A DNA stretch of 64,000 nucleotides, taken from positions 974,457-1,038,456 of the forward strand of contig NZ_JACXLC010000001.1 of NCBI RefSeq assembly GCF_014705715.1, given 5' to 3'. Under the pieces are notes generated by a model that ran no database searches, was not told the DNA's origin, and saw nothing but the letters and a program-made list of their open reading frames with translations. Positions within the stretch are counted from its first letter, which is position 1; each line of letters begins with the position of its first letter. Of the stretch, positions 18,484-27,486 are shown piece after piece. The position numbers and the translations under genes were made by a program. The stretch is from Erythrobacter rubeus. GTDB taxonomy: Bacteria; Pseudomonadota; Alphaproteobacteria; Sphingomonadales; Sphingomonadaceae.

Positions 18484-20196
18484 TCAGACTTCTTCTACTA
18501 CGTAGAGTCCGGGCGCCGGGTCCAGCGGCTTGTGCTTGGTGCTCCCCAGCTTCTTTGGCGCGGCTTTCTTGTCGCCCGAGCGCTCCTGGATCCACTCCAT
18601 CCAGAATGGCCACCAGCTGCCCTTGATCTCTTCGGTGCCCTGCAGCCACTCGTCTGCGGTCGCCGGAAGCTTGCCCTTTTTCTTCTGGACGAAATATTTC
18701 GCCTTTGGATTGCCGGGAGGGTTGAGAATCGCCTGCATATGGCCCGACTGGCTGAGGACGTAGGTGACGTCTTTCGATCCGAACAGCTGGGTCGAACGGT
18801 ATGTCGCCTTCCACGGTGTGATATGGTCGGTCACGCCGCCAAGGATGAACATGTCGGAGGTGACTTTGGATAGGTCGATCTTGTGATCGGCCATTTCGAC
18901 CTCGCCCTTTTTCGTAAACGCGAGCGTTTCGAAGAGCGTAAGGAAATCGCCCATCAGGCTCGCGGAAAGGTTGGTCGCGTCGGCATTCCAATAGAGAACG
19001 TCGAAGGCGGGCGGGTCCATGCCGAGCAGGTAATTGTTGATGACATAGTTCCAGATGAGGTCGTTGGGCCTCAACCACGCAAAGCCGCGGGCAAGATCAT
19101 CTGCTTTGATCACACCCTGCTTGGCCGCGCGCTGGCGGGCCAGCCTCATGCCGTTTTCGCTGACCAGCGATCCTGCCTCGATGTCGGTTGGTTTGGGGTG
19201 CAGGACGCACACCATCAGCGTGAGTGTGCCGATGATGTCGTTTTCCTTCGCCGCCAGTTTCGATGCCAGCACCGATGCGGTCTGCCCGCCGGAGCAGCCG
19301 GCCGACACGTTGACTTTCTTCGAACCCGTAATCTGTGACACAACCTCCAGCGCTTCTTCGCAGGAGGCGATGTAATCGGCAATGTCCCAATGGCCCTGTT
19401 CCTTCGACGGGTTGCGCCAGGAAATGACAAAGGTCTGGAGCCCGTTATCGACCTGCCACTTGATGATCGATTTCTCCGGTGAGAGATCGTTGATGTACAT
19501 CTTGTTGATCTGCGGCGGGATGGTAAGCTGCGGGATCTCATACACTTCGTCCGTCGTGGGGGCGTACTGCACCAACTCGAACATCTCGGTGCGATAAACC
19601 ACCGATCCTTTGGACGTGGCGATGTTTTCGCCCAGCTTGAACGGGCGCTTGTCGACTTGGCTGACCATGCCCTTGTTGTTGACCAGATCGTTATAGGCGT
19701 TCTGCAATCCTTTGATGAGCGATAGCCCGCCTGAATTGATAAGCTGTTTCTGCGCGATCGGATTGCCTGCAAGCGTGTTGGTTGGCGCGATCCCGTCAAG
19801 GATGATGTTGGCGATGAAATTGGCGCGATTGCGCTCTAGCTCGTCGAGCTCGAGGTCTTCCAGCCAGCCGCGCATGCCATTCTGCACGGCGAGATAATAC
19901 TGCGCACCCGCGCGGAAAAATGGGTTAAACTGCCACGCCGGATCCTGAAACCTTTTGTCCTTTGGATCAGGCGCCAGTTCGCTCTTACCGGTCATGATCT
20001 TGACCATGTCCTCGGTCACGGATTTGGCATGCCGGAACAGCCTGTTCGGGTCCGAAGCGGTCTCGCGTAGCAAAAGTGCGACTGCGCCGACGAAGTCCTC
20101 ACGCGCCACGCCGATTAGCGGCCCCAACGCATTGGTCGATTGCGCTGCCTCGTTTTCGAGCTTTACCGTGCCTTCTGCCATTCTATCCCCTTTCAT
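18484..20196 (-). CDS. phaC: Polyhydroxyalkanoate synthase, class II-like
   Basis: Polymerises (R)-3-hydroxyacyl-CoA into PHA granules. The 570-residue sequence has the lipase-box-like nucleophile Cys301 in SAGCSGGQT, catalytic Asp457 in GGVTDHITPW and His486 in SQSGHMQAI. The spacing is nearly that of Pseudomonas PhaC1. Shared blocks (IPPQINKMYINDLSPEKS in pieces, FVISWRNPSKEQ, FAWLRPNDLIWNY, LLGMDPPAFD) indicate class II rather than the class I enzyme usual in alphaproteobacteria. Start is ambiguous: ATG 20196 (AAGGA upstream) or ATG 20181 (AAGGGGAT upstream). It is divergent from the first GGDEF-EAL gene and followed by phaZ. Confidence 0.93.
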   Translation of the reverse strand: MKGDRMAEGTVKLENEAAQSTNALGPLIGVAREDFVGAVALLLRETASDPNRLFRHAKSVTEDMVKIMTGKSELAPDPKDKRFQDPAWQFNPFFRAGAQYYLAVQNGMRGWLEDLELDELERNRANFIANIILDGIAPTNTLAGNPIAQKQLINSGGLSLIKGLQNAYNDLVNNKGMVSQVDKRPFKLGENIATSKGSVVYRTEMFELVQYAPTTDEVYEIPQLTIPPQINKMYINDLSPEKSIIKWQVDNGLQTFVISWRNPSKEQGHWDIADYIASCEEALEVVSQITGSKKVNVSAGCSGGQTASVLASKLAAKENDIIGTLTLMVCVLHPKPTDIEAGSLVSENGMRLARQRAAKQGVIKADDLARGFAWLRPNDLIWNYVINNYLLGMDPPAFDVLYWNADATNLSASLMGDFLTLFETLAFTKKGEVEMADHKIDLSKVTSDMFILGGVTDHITPWKATYRSTQLFGSKDVTYVLSQSGHMQAILNPPGNPKAKYFVQKKKGKLPATADEWLQGTEEIKGSWWPFWMEWIQERSGDKKAAPKKLGSTKHKPLDPAPGLYVVEEV

Positions 20197-20231
20197 CGGA
20201 TTATCCTTCCGAAGTGCCCTTCAGGCCTGAC

Positions 20232-20257
20232 CCACCACATGCCTGTTGCAGTGGTGG
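20232..20257. promoter_or_regulatory. Inverted repeat between phaC and the first GGDEF-EAL gene
   Basis: CCACCAC (20232-20238) and GTGGTGG (20251-20257) form a perfect 7-bp inverted repeat with a 12-base spacer, 35 bases upstream of the phaC start. On the + strand it is followed by TTTT. It could be a regulator operator or a leader hairpin. The sequence alone cannot tell. Confidence 0.4.
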
Positions 20258-20377
20258 TTTTCAAGCATCGACCCGCGCGTTTGCGCGTGATTGAAAGAGT
20301 TAATCGGAATTAGCCATTCCTCAATCAATCCGTGTCAGAGGGCAACGTTCCTTTGACGCGCTTGGAGAGCCGCCTGA

Positions 20378-22585
20378 ATGGCTGGATTGCTTTCACGACT
20401 GACAAAATCACCGACGAAGATTGGTGGAGCCGGTGGGCAGGATGCCCCTTTGGTTCCGATCCGCTCGTCCGACGTGGAGCGCCGGGCCGGGCTGCTCGAC
20501 AGCCTCGAAAAGTCCGAGCTGGGCTGGTTCTGGGCAAGCGATGGAGCAGGCCGGCTGATCTATCTTTCCGAACCGGCGATCGAGCGTATTTCAGGCGAAG
20601 AGAAAGCTCTCATTGGCCTCCAGCTGACCGAGATATTCAAGGACGATGACGAATTCGAAGGCGCAGCGCCTCAGCGTCCGCTCAAATTTCAACTCGCCGC
20701 CCGGAACTCCTTGCGTCCCACGACTGTGAAGATCGACATTGGCGAGAAGACAGTATGGTGGGAAATTTCCGGCGCTCCCAGAATTGGTGAGTCCGAAGAA
20801 TTCACCGGTTATCATGGCATTGCGCGCGACGTCACGGCCAGCATTGCCAGCCAGCGCGATGCGGAAAAGCTTTCGCGCTATGACTCGCTCACCGGCCTGG
20901 CGAATCGCCACCGCATCACGCACAAGCTGGGGGCGACCCTGACCGCCTTTCAGACGGCCAAGAGATGCTGTGCGACCATGCTCCTCGATCTCGACCGGTT
21001 CAAACAGGTCAACGACACGCTGGGGCATCCGGCGGGCGATGAGCTCCTCAAACAGGTTGCCGCGCGTTTGAAACGCATTGTCGGTGATCAGGGTGAAATC
21101 GGCAGGCTTGGCGGTGACGAGTTCCAGATCATCCTGCCCGATATCGAAGATCGCCAAGTCCTCGGCGATCTTTCGGACCGCATTATCCAGATGCTGTCAC
21201 AGCCATACTCCATCAACGGGATGCGCGCGGTGATTGGCTGTTCGGTAGGCGTAGCAGTTGCGCCATTCGATGGGATTGAGAGCGAGGAATTGGTCAAGGC
21301 CGCCGATCTTGCCCTATACGCCGCCAAGGGAGGCGGTCGCGGACAATTCCGATTTTATTCCGACGATTTGCGCGATCGCGCCAGCCATCGCCACCAGATC
21401 GAGGAAGACCTGCGCGACGCTCTCGTAAAAGACGAGCTCGAGATGCATTACCAGCCGATCGTCTCCGCAGATGAGCATAAAGTCGTCTGCGTAGAGGCTC
21501 TGATGCGGTGGAATCATTCGGACCGCGGGATGGTATCTCCTGCCGATTTCATCCCAGTGGCGGAAGAGGTCGGGATCATCCGCCAGATGGGTGAATGGGC
21601 GATCAACGAGGTCTGCCAGCGCGTTGCCGACTGGCCGACGACTATTCGCGCTGCAATCAACGTATCCGCCGTTCAATTCGCGTCCGATGATCTGACAGAA
21701 ATCGTGAAACGCGCGCTCAAGAGCTCGGGGGTGCAACCGTCGCGCATCGAGCTCGAAATCACAGAAAGCGTGTTCGTCGGTGATATGGAACGCGCGCTGC
21801 GCATGTTCAAAGAACTGAAGGCGATGGGCGTTCGCCTAGCTTTGGACGATTTCGGAACGGGATATTCGTCGTTAAGCTATCTACGCGACGCTCCGTTCGA
21901 TAAAATCAAGATCGATCAAAGCTTTGTGCGCGGTTGCAGTGATGCCGGCAATAACAACGCGGCAATCGTATCTGCTGTCGTCAGTCTTGCGCGTGCTCTC
22001 AACATGGAAACGGTTGCCGAAGGCGTGGAAACAAAGGATGAGCTCGCAGCCGTCGTCGCGCAGGGGGCGTCGCACCTCCAAGGTGCGCTGTTCTCCCGCG
22101 CGCAATCGGCGGACTACATCACCGATCGGCTCGAGGCTGGAGAACTGATCTTCGAACCTCGCGGGCCGGAGAAATACCGATCTGACCGCCGAACCGAATT
22201 CCGCAAGATCGGGCTGATCCATGGGGACAGCCGCTACAACGTGTTCCTGCGCAATCTCTCGAAAACGGGCGCCAAGATCGAAGGTCTGCTGGATGTTCCG
22301 GTTGGAACCGAAGTTGTTCTCGATTTGAGTGGGGGGCAACTTGCCGTCGCAACCGTCAGGCGGTCGGAAGGCTTCAGCCAGGGGGTGGAATTTGAGATGC
22401 CTCTCATCAGCGATGGCGCGGATGGCCTTTGCACACGCCACCGGGTTTCGCCCTATCAGATCGAAGCCGCAGGCAGGCCGCTGGAGGCTCTCAATGACGA
22501 CATTGTGGCATCGGTAATGGGCGGGTCCAGCAATACCCCGAAACGATTTGTCGAAGTTGACATGAGCGCATCCAACGAAAAATGA
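20378..22585 (+). CDS. PAS-GGDEF-EAL-PilZ cyclic-di-GMP protein (both catalytic domains intact)
   Basis: A 735-residue predicted cytoplasmic c-di-GMP enzyme. A PAS-like sensor occupies about residues 38-155. The GGDEF domain (about 165-330) has an intact GGDEF at 245-249 and no RxxD inhibitory site at the usual spacing. The EAL domain (about 340-585) keeps EALMRW, the Asn of INVSAVQF, Glu in ELEITES, DDFGTGYSS, the KID Lys and AEGVET, so phosphodiesterase activity is plausible. The C-terminal PilZ-like domain has RRTEFR and NLSKTG, able to bind c-di-GMP. It is divergent from phaC and followed by a paralogue of the same layout. Confidence 0.93.
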   Translation: MAGLLSRLTKSPTKIGGAGGQDAPLVPIRSSDVERRAGLLDSLEKSELGWFWASDGAGRLIYLSEPAIERISGEEKALIGLQLTEIFKDDDEFEGAAPQRPLKFQLAARNSLRPTTVKIDIGEKTVWWEISGAPRIGESEEFTGYHGIARDVTASIASQRDAEKLSRYDSLTGLANRHRITHKLGATLTAFQTAKRCCATMLLDLDRFKQVNDTLGHPAGDELLKQVAARLKRIVGDQGEIGRLGGDEFQIILPDIEDRQVLGDLSDRIIQMLSQPYSINGMRAVIGCSVGVAVAPFDGIESEELVKAADLALYAAKGGGRGQFRFYSDDLRDRASHRHQIEEDLRDALVKDELEMHYQPIVSADEHKVVCVEALMRWNHSDRGMVSPADFIPVAEEVGIIRQMGEWAINEVCQRVADWPTTIRAAINVSAVQFASDDLTEIVKRALKSSGVQPSRIELEITESVFVGDMERALRMFKELKAMGVRLALDDFGTGYSSLSYLRDAPFDKIKIDQSFVRGCSDAGNNNAAIVSAVVSLARALNMETVAEGVETKDELAAVVAQGASHLQGALFSRAQSADYITDRLEAGELIFEPRGPEKYRSDRRTEFRKIGLIHGDSRYNVFLRNLSKTGAKIEGLLDVPVGTEVVLDLSGGQLAVATVRRSEGFSQGVEFEMPLISDGADGLCTRHRVSPYQIEAAGRPLEALNDDIVASVMGGSSNTPKRFVEVDMSASNEK

Positions 22586-22755
22586 CCATGATCGAGCGCG
22601 CCTGGAGGGATCATGCCGCGGCGGACCAGAAAAATAATCTGTAGCGCGAGCCGCAAACATTAAGGCTCGATATTAGGACAATAATAACCAACCGGCTTTA
22701 CCGATGAGTGAGGTTCAAAAGGGTTGAACCGTCCATTATTGGAGGATTGCCGCAG

Positions 22756-24948
22756 GTGGCCCTGAAGGGACTCTTGTCATCGAAGAATGGAAGCCTTTTC
22801 CGAGGACGTCGGGGAGGGGCCGCAACGGTGCTGTCAGACGGCGAGAAGCTGGCCATGCTCGACGAGCTTGAGCAGTCCGGTCTCGGCTGGTTTTGGGCGT
22901 GCGATGCTGACGGCAACCTGACCTATTTGAGCGCTACGATCGCCGATAGGCTTGGTCTCCCGCTTGAAGAGATGCTTAATCAGCCGCTTTCAGTAGTTTT
23001 CGAACCCATCGATGGGCAGGCACGCACCCGCTCGCTCGCGTTAATGATCGGCGCCAACAAGGCATTTTCGGGTATCGCGGTCCATGCGGCGAAACGTCCC
23101 GATGGGGCCGTACTGCGTCTTTCGGGCCGACCCATAAAGGATGAGAAAGGGCGTGCCCTAGGATTTCGCGGGACCGGGGCGGACATCACCGAAGAATACC
23201 ACCGTGAGGCTGAAACGGCGCGGCTTGCTAAATTCGACTCGCTGACCGGTTTGTCGAACCGTCACCGCATGGCACATCTCATCGACACGACGCTTACCGC
23301 GTTCAAGGCAGCGAAGCGCAATTGCGCGATCCTGATGTTGGATCTCGACAAGTTCAAGCAGGTCAACGACACGCTTGGTCATGCCGCCGGCGATGAATTG
23401 CTGAAGCAGGTGGCCGTGCGGCTCAGCCGCTCGATTGAGCGGGATTGCGAAATCGGCCGGCTTGGCGGCGACGAATTTCAGATCATGATCCCAGATGTCG
23501 ATGACCGCGGCGTGCTGGGTGAAATCGCGATGAAAATCATCACGATGCTCAAACAGCCCTATTCGCTAGAAGAGGGGCGCTGCGTAATCGGCTGCTCCGT
23601 AGGGATCGCCATCGCCCCGCACGATGGCGTCACGTGCGATGAAGTCGTCCGCTCTGCCGACCTTGCACTTTATGCCGCAAAAAATGGCGGACGCGGTCAA
23701 TACCGCTTCTTTTCGGGCGATCTCGAGAACGAAGCAATTTTTCGCAGGCGCCTGGAGGCAGATCTCGGCAAGGCGATCGAGCAGGATGAGCTGTTTCTGA
23801 AATACGAGCCGATCGTTGATGCTGCCACGCAGAAAGTTGAGGCGCTCGAGGCGCATATCTGCTGGAAGCACGAGCAGCGCGGCGAAATCGACGAGATTGA
23901 ATTTGCCTCGATCCTCGATGGGTCGAGCCAGGTCAGCGATGTCGGCCGCTGGGCGATTTCGCAGGCATGCGACCATGCCGCGTATTGGCCCGAATCCATT
24001 CGTGTGTCAGTGAATGTGCCGGTCCCGCTCTTCGGCTCGAGCGAATTCGTGAGCCACGTGAAGGAAGCGCTGCGAGATGCCGATATGGCCGCGGGGCGCC
24101 TCGATCTTGAAATCAACGAAGCCGTCTTCTTCGGCGATACGACTGCTGTCGACAGTACGCTCGCGCAGCTTTTCAAGCTCGGCGTGCGGCTAACTCTTGA
24201 TGAATTCGGGAGCGGGTATTCCTCGCTTTCCTACCTGCGGCGGGCCCCCTTCGATTCGATTAAAATCGATGAGAAGCTGATTGCCGAAGCGGATCGGCAC
24301 GACAGCCGCGAGCTCGGCCTGATCCGGGCGATCGTCGCGCTGTCCGACGCGCTCGACATGGATACGGTCGCTAATGGTATCGAGACCAATGCACTTCTTG
24401 CATCACTGCTCGATTGCGGTGTGCGTCGGGTGCAGGGCCCCATTTTTTCCGCGCCGCTGACGCGAGAAGAGGCCGAAAGCGAACTGCTCGGCGAAGGGTG
24501 GAAGATCGAACCAAGCAGCGACCGGACACGCCGTGCACGTCGCCGGACGGTGTATCGCAAGATACAGGTAATTCACGACGATCATTCTTACGAAGTCACT
24601 TTGCGTAACCTTTCGAAAACGGGCGCCCTCATTCAAGGGCTGGCCGACGTGCCGAAGGGTACACAATTTGTTGTCGATCTTGGCGGCGGGCAACTCGCTG
24701 TCGCAACAGTCATCCGCACCAGCGGCGATACGCAAGGGCTCGAATTCGAACAAAAGCTGATCGATGATGGCTCTGGCGGGCTCTGCACCCGCAATCGCGT
24801 ATCGCCCTATGCCCTGGCAGCAGCGGGCGCTCCTTTGGCTGCACTTTCGCCCGGGAGTTACAAAGCAATGGAAGGCGGCTTGCTGGGCCAAGGCGCGAGT
24901 ATCCCTCAATTCGGTTACGCACCCGGCGCGGAGCACGAACCCGCTTAA
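22756..24948 (+). CDS. PAS-GGDEF-EAL-PilZ paralogue with degenerate EAL domain
   Basis: A 730-residue tandem paralogue of the preceding gene. GTG 22756 is preferred because GGAGG lies ten bases upstream and its N-terminus (ALKGLLSSK) aligns with that of the paralogue; GTG 22708 is an alternative. The PAS-like region is at about 35-150. The GGDEF motif is intact at 237-241. The EAL domain has lost key residues: EAL is EAH (365-367), DDFG is DEFG, and AEGVET is ANGIET. Metal binding and hydrolysis are therefore unlikely. A PilZ-like domain (NLSKTGALIQG) ends the protein. It is probably a diguanylate cyclase with a non-catalytic EAL module, or a c-di-GMP receptor. Confidence 0.92.
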   Translation: MALKGLLSSKNGSLFRGRRGGAATVLSDGEKLAMLDELEQSGLGWFWACDADGNLTYLSATIADRLGLPLEEMLNQPLSVVFEPIDGQARTRSLALMIGANKAFSGIAVHAAKRPDGAVLRLSGRPIKDEKGRALGFRGTGADITEEYHREAETARLAKFDSLTGLSNRHRMAHLIDTTLTAFKAAKRNCAILMLDLDKFKQVNDTLGHAAGDELLKQVAVRLSRSIERDCEIGRLGGDEFQIMIPDVDDRGVLGEIAMKIITMLKQPYSLEEGRCVIGCSVGIAIAPHDGVTCDEVVRSADLALYAAKNGGRGQYRFFSGDLENEAIFRRRLEADLGKAIEQDELFLKYEPIVDAATQKVEALEAHICWKHEQRGEIDEIEFASILDGSSQVSDVGRWAISQACDHAAYWPESIRVSVNVPVPLFGSSEFVSHVKEALRDADMAAGRLDLEINEAVFFGDTTAVDSTLAQLFKLGVRLTLDEFGSGYSSLSYLRRAPFDSIKIDEKLIAEADRHDSRELGLIRAIVALSDALDMDTVANGIETNALLASLLDCGVRRVQGPIFSAPLTREEAESELLGEGWKIEPSSDRTRRARRRTVYRKIQVIHDDHSYEVTLRNLSKTGALIQGLADVPKGTQFVVDLGGGQLAVATVIRTSGDTQGLEFEQKLIDDGSGGLCTRNRVSPYALAAAGAPLAALSPGSYKAMEGGLLGQGASIPQFGYAPGAEHEPA

Positions 24949-25019
24949 AATAGCCGTTCACAGCTGTTGCGATTTTCGCGAATGACATAGCTCTTTCCTA
25001 CAGCTATTTGCGCGTCGTG

Positions 25020-26837
25020 ATGACTGACCTTTCAAAAATCCGAAACTTTTCGATTATCGCGCATATCGATCACGGCAAGTCCACGCTCGCTGATCGGTTG
25101 ATCCAGTTCACTGGCGGGCTCACCGAGCGCGAGATGTCCGAGCAAGTGCTTGATAACATGGATATCGAGCGTGAGCGCGGCATCACGATCAAGGCCCAGA
25201 CCGTCCGGCTCAACTACACCGCGAAGGACGGCGAGACCTACCAGCTCAACCTCATGGACACGCCCGGCCACGTCGATTTCGCCTATGAAGTCTCGCGCTC
25301 CCTGGCCGCGTGCGAAGGCGCGCTGCTGGTGGTGGACGCGGCGCAGGGGGTCGAGGCGCAGACGCTCGCCAATGTCTACCAGTCGATCGAGCACGACCAC
25401 GAAATCGTCCCCGTCATCAACAAGGTCGATCTTCCCGCCGCCGAGCCCGAGCGGGTGCAGGCCGAGATCGAAGAGGTCATCGGCCTCGACGCCTCCGAAG
25501 CGGTGATGACATCGGCCAAGACCGGGATCGGCATCGAAGACGTGCTCGAAGCGGTGGTTGCCAAGATCCCGCCGCCGACAGGCGAGCGCGACAAACCGCT
25601 CAAGGCCTCCCTCGTCGATAGCTGGTATGACCCCTATCTCGGCGTCGTCATCCTCGTCCGCGTGATCGAAGGCGTGCTGACCAAGGGGCAGAGCGTCAAG
25701 TTCATGCAGGGCGGCACGCAGCACCTGATCGACCGCGTCGGCGCCTTCACTCCCAAACGCGTGGACCTGACCGAGCTCGGCCCCGGCGAAATCGGCTTCA
25801 TCACCGCGCAGATCAAGGAGGTCGAACAGGCCCGCGTCGGCGACACGATCACCACGGTGAAGGGCGGCGCGACAGAGCCGCTCAAAGGCTACAAGGAAGT
25901 GCAGCCGGTCGTGTTCTGCGGCCTCTTCCCGGTCGACGCGGCGGATTTCGAGAAACTGCGCGAGAGCATCGGCAAGCTGCGTCTCAACGATGCGAGCTTC
26001 AGCTTCGAAATGGAAAGCTCCGCCGCGCTGGGATTTGGCTTTCGCGCAGGCTTCCTCGGCCTGCTGCACCTCGAAATCATCCAGGAACGCCTCTCCCGCG
26101 AATACGACCTCGACCTCATCACCACCGCGCCATCGGTCGTCTACCGCGTCCACCTGTCCAGATCGAAGACCGAGGACGCGAAGACGATCGACATTCACAA
26201 CCCCGCCGACTGGCCGGACGTGAACCGCATCGACATGATCGAGGAGCCGTGGATCAAGGCGGTGATCTACACCCCGGACGAATATCTCGGATCGATCCTG
26301 AAACTGTGCCAGGACCGCCGCGGCATCCAGACCGACCTTACCTATGTCGGCGGGCGCGCGCAGGTGACCTACGAATTGCCGCTCAACGAAGTGGTCTTCG
26401 ATTTCTACGACCGCCTGAAAAGCATCAGCCGCGGCTATGCCAGCTTCGATTACGAGCAGATCGGCAACCGCGAAGGCGACCTCGTAAAGATGAACATCCT
26501 CGTGAATGGCGAGCCGGTCGATGCGCTATCGCTGATCGTCCATTCCGGCGTCGCGGAAGAGCGCGGCCGCGGCATGTGCGAGCGGCTGAAAGACCTGATC
26601 CCGCGGCACCTGTTCAAGATCCCCGTGCAAGCCGCCATCGGCGGCAAGATCATTGCCCGCGAAACGATCGCAGCGATGCGCAAGGACGTGACCGCCAAAT
26701 GCTATGGCGGCGATATTTCCCGCAAGAAGAAACTGCTCGAAAAGCAGAAGAAGGGGAAAGCGAAGATGCGGGAATACGGGAATGTGAGCATCCCGCAGGA
26801 GGCGTTTATTGCGGCCTTGAGGATGGGGGAAGAATGA
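25020..26837 (+). CDS. lepA: Elongation factor 4 (ribosomal back-translocase LepA)
   Basis: Ribosome-dependent GTPase of 605 residues. The ATG at 25020 gives [20 protein letters not shown]1 is [10 protein letters not shown]3 is DTPGH and G4 is NKVD. The LepA-specific C-terminal domain ends [17 protein letters not shown] at 25008 in the same frame is less likely. The last 45 codons including the stop (26703-26837) are matched by a diverged fragment at 27283-27417. The gene is therefore complete, but its 3' end marks the edge of an accessory region. Confidence 0.97.
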   Translation: MTDLSKIRNFSIIAHIDHGKSTLADRLIQFTGGLTEREMSEQVLDNMDIERERGITIKAQTVRLNYTAKDGETYQLNLMDTPGHVDFAYEVSRSLAACEGALLVVDAAQGVEAQTLANVYQSIEHDHEIVPVINKVDLPAAEPERVQAEIEEVIGLDASEAVMTSAKTGIGIEDVLEAVVAKIPPPTGERDKPLKASLVDSWYDPYLGVVILVRVIEGVLTKGQSVKFMQGGTQHLIDRVGAFTPKRVDLTELGPGEIGFITAQIKEVEQARVGDTITTVKGGATEPLKGYKEVQPVVFCGLFPVDAADFEKLRESIGKLRLNDASFSFEMESSAALGFGFRAGFLGLLHLEIIQERLSREYDLDLITTAPSVVYRVHLSRSKTEDAKTIDIHNPADWPDVNRIDMIEEPWIKAVIYTPDEYLGSILKLCQDRRGIQTDLTYVGGRAQVTYELPLNEVVFDFYDRLKSISRGYASFDYEQIGNREGDLVKMNILVNGEPVDALSLIVHSGVAEERGRGMCERLKDLIPRHLFKIPVQAAIGGKIIARETIAAMRKDVTAKCYGGDISRKKKLLEKQKKGKAKMREYGNVSIPQEAFIAALRMGEE

Positions 26838-26858
26838 AGCCCCGCGCCTAGCGCAGGC

Positions 26859-26989
26859 GTTTGCGCAGCAAACGACAAGCTAGAAGCAGAGGGCTGTAAT
26901 TCCGGCCAGCGGGTCGTCCTGAGCCTGACGAAGGACGAACCCGACTGACGACGCCGCGCGGCGCATGGAGCGATTGCGCCAGCAATCGC
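26859..26989. repeat. Cluster of hairpins / extragenic repeats after lepA
   Basis: Four inverted repeats stand in a row. CGTTTGC-GCA-GCAAACG lies at 26859-26875. TCGTCCT/AGGACGA has arms 26914-26920 and 26932-26938. The 12-bp palindrome CGCCGCGCGGCG lies at 26952-26963, and GCGATTGC-GCCA-GCAATCGC at 26970-26989. The second resembles the GTCCTTCG/CTCAGGAC-type extragenic repeat that I recall from many sphingomonad genomes. None has a T run, so rho-independent termination is not clear. The spacer of 172 bases between lepA and the pilin gene holds nothing else. Confidence 0.6.
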
Positions 26990-27009
26990 GGAACGGCGCG
27001 TGGCGCTCG

Positions 27010-27165
27010 CTAGCCCGACATTCCATCTGCGACAGTTTGGAAAACCTGCTCAAGATTTAGCCCGAGGCTTGTGAAGGCAATGATCGCGGCAAGCGAAATG
27101 AGTGCAGCGATAAGCCCGTATTCAATCGCCGTTGCGCCGTCTTCGTTCGAAAGTATTCGTTGCAT
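27010..27165 (-). CDS. Flp/Fap family type IVb pilin subunit
   Basis: A 51-residue pilin-like protein, too short for most gene callers. The minus strand from ATG 27165 reads [20 protein letters not shown] and continues as a hydrophobic helix (about residues 14-35), ending TVADGMSG at TAG 27010-27012. The prepilin peptidase site is Gly10 followed by ATAIEY, the hallmark of Flp pilins used in tight-adherence (Tad) pili. No tad genes accompany it, so assembly machinery must be elsewhere. It is antisense to the flanking genes and sits between the two lepA 3' copies. Confidence 0.85.
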   Translation of the reverse strand: MQRILSNEDGATAIEYGLIAALISLAAIIAFTSLGLNLEQVFQTVADGMSG

Positions 27166-27208
27166 GAGTTGCGATCCCTTGATTCTTTTACAGGGTATGC
27201 CGCGAGTA

Positions 27209-27227
27209 TTACGAAAATCTTTCGTAA
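27209..27227. promoter_or_regulatory. 19-bp palindrome upstream of the pilin gene
   Basis: TTACGAAA (27209-27216) and TTTCGTAA (27220-27227) form a perfect inverted repeat around ATC, 44 bases upstream of the pilin start codon and AT-rich against the surroundings. Its position fits an operator or activator site for the pilin promoter. It could also be a feature of the inserted DNA, because it lies near the junction with the lepA fragment. Confidence 0.45.
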
Positions 27228-27282
27228 GAATTTATCGTTTGTCGAAATAATTGCGTCGCAAAAGAGCGCTGTCGCGGCATCC

Positions 27283-27417
27283 TATGGCGGGGACATTTCC
27301 CTTAAGAAGAAACTTTTGGAAAAGCAGAAGAACGGCAAAGCGAAGATGCGGGAATACGGGAATGTGAGCATCCCGCAGGAAGCGTTTATTGCTGCGCTTC
27401 GGATGGGTGAGGAATAG
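27283..27417 (+). pseudogene. Duplicated 3' fragment of lepA
   Basis: These 135 bases align without gaps to the last 135 bases of lepA (26703-26837). They encode the same C-terminus with two changes in 44 residues (Arg to Leu, Lys to Asn) and a TAG instead of TGA stop. A block of 44 bases is identical (26757-26800 and 27337-27380), while both sides differ mostly at third codon positions. The fragment therefore came from another lepA lineage and not from a recent local duplication. An open frame extends back to 27160 but lacks the rest of LepA, so no functional product is expected. It marks the left border of the AT-rich insertion. Confidence 0.85.
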
Positions 27418-27486
27418 ATAGTCCATATCTCCTACATGATTTTTCTGGTGAGATTGTGTAATCGGTGAAATCCGAACAAAGGCTGC

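Noticed and set aside
26859..26989. Hairpin cluster as a CRISPR array
   Set aside because: The hairpins differ from each other and there is no repeat-spacer periodicity or cas gene.
27160..27417. 85-codon frame ending in LepA-like residues as a real gene
   Set aside because: It starts inside the antisense pilin gene and has only the last 44 LepA codons; better explained as a duplicated gene end.
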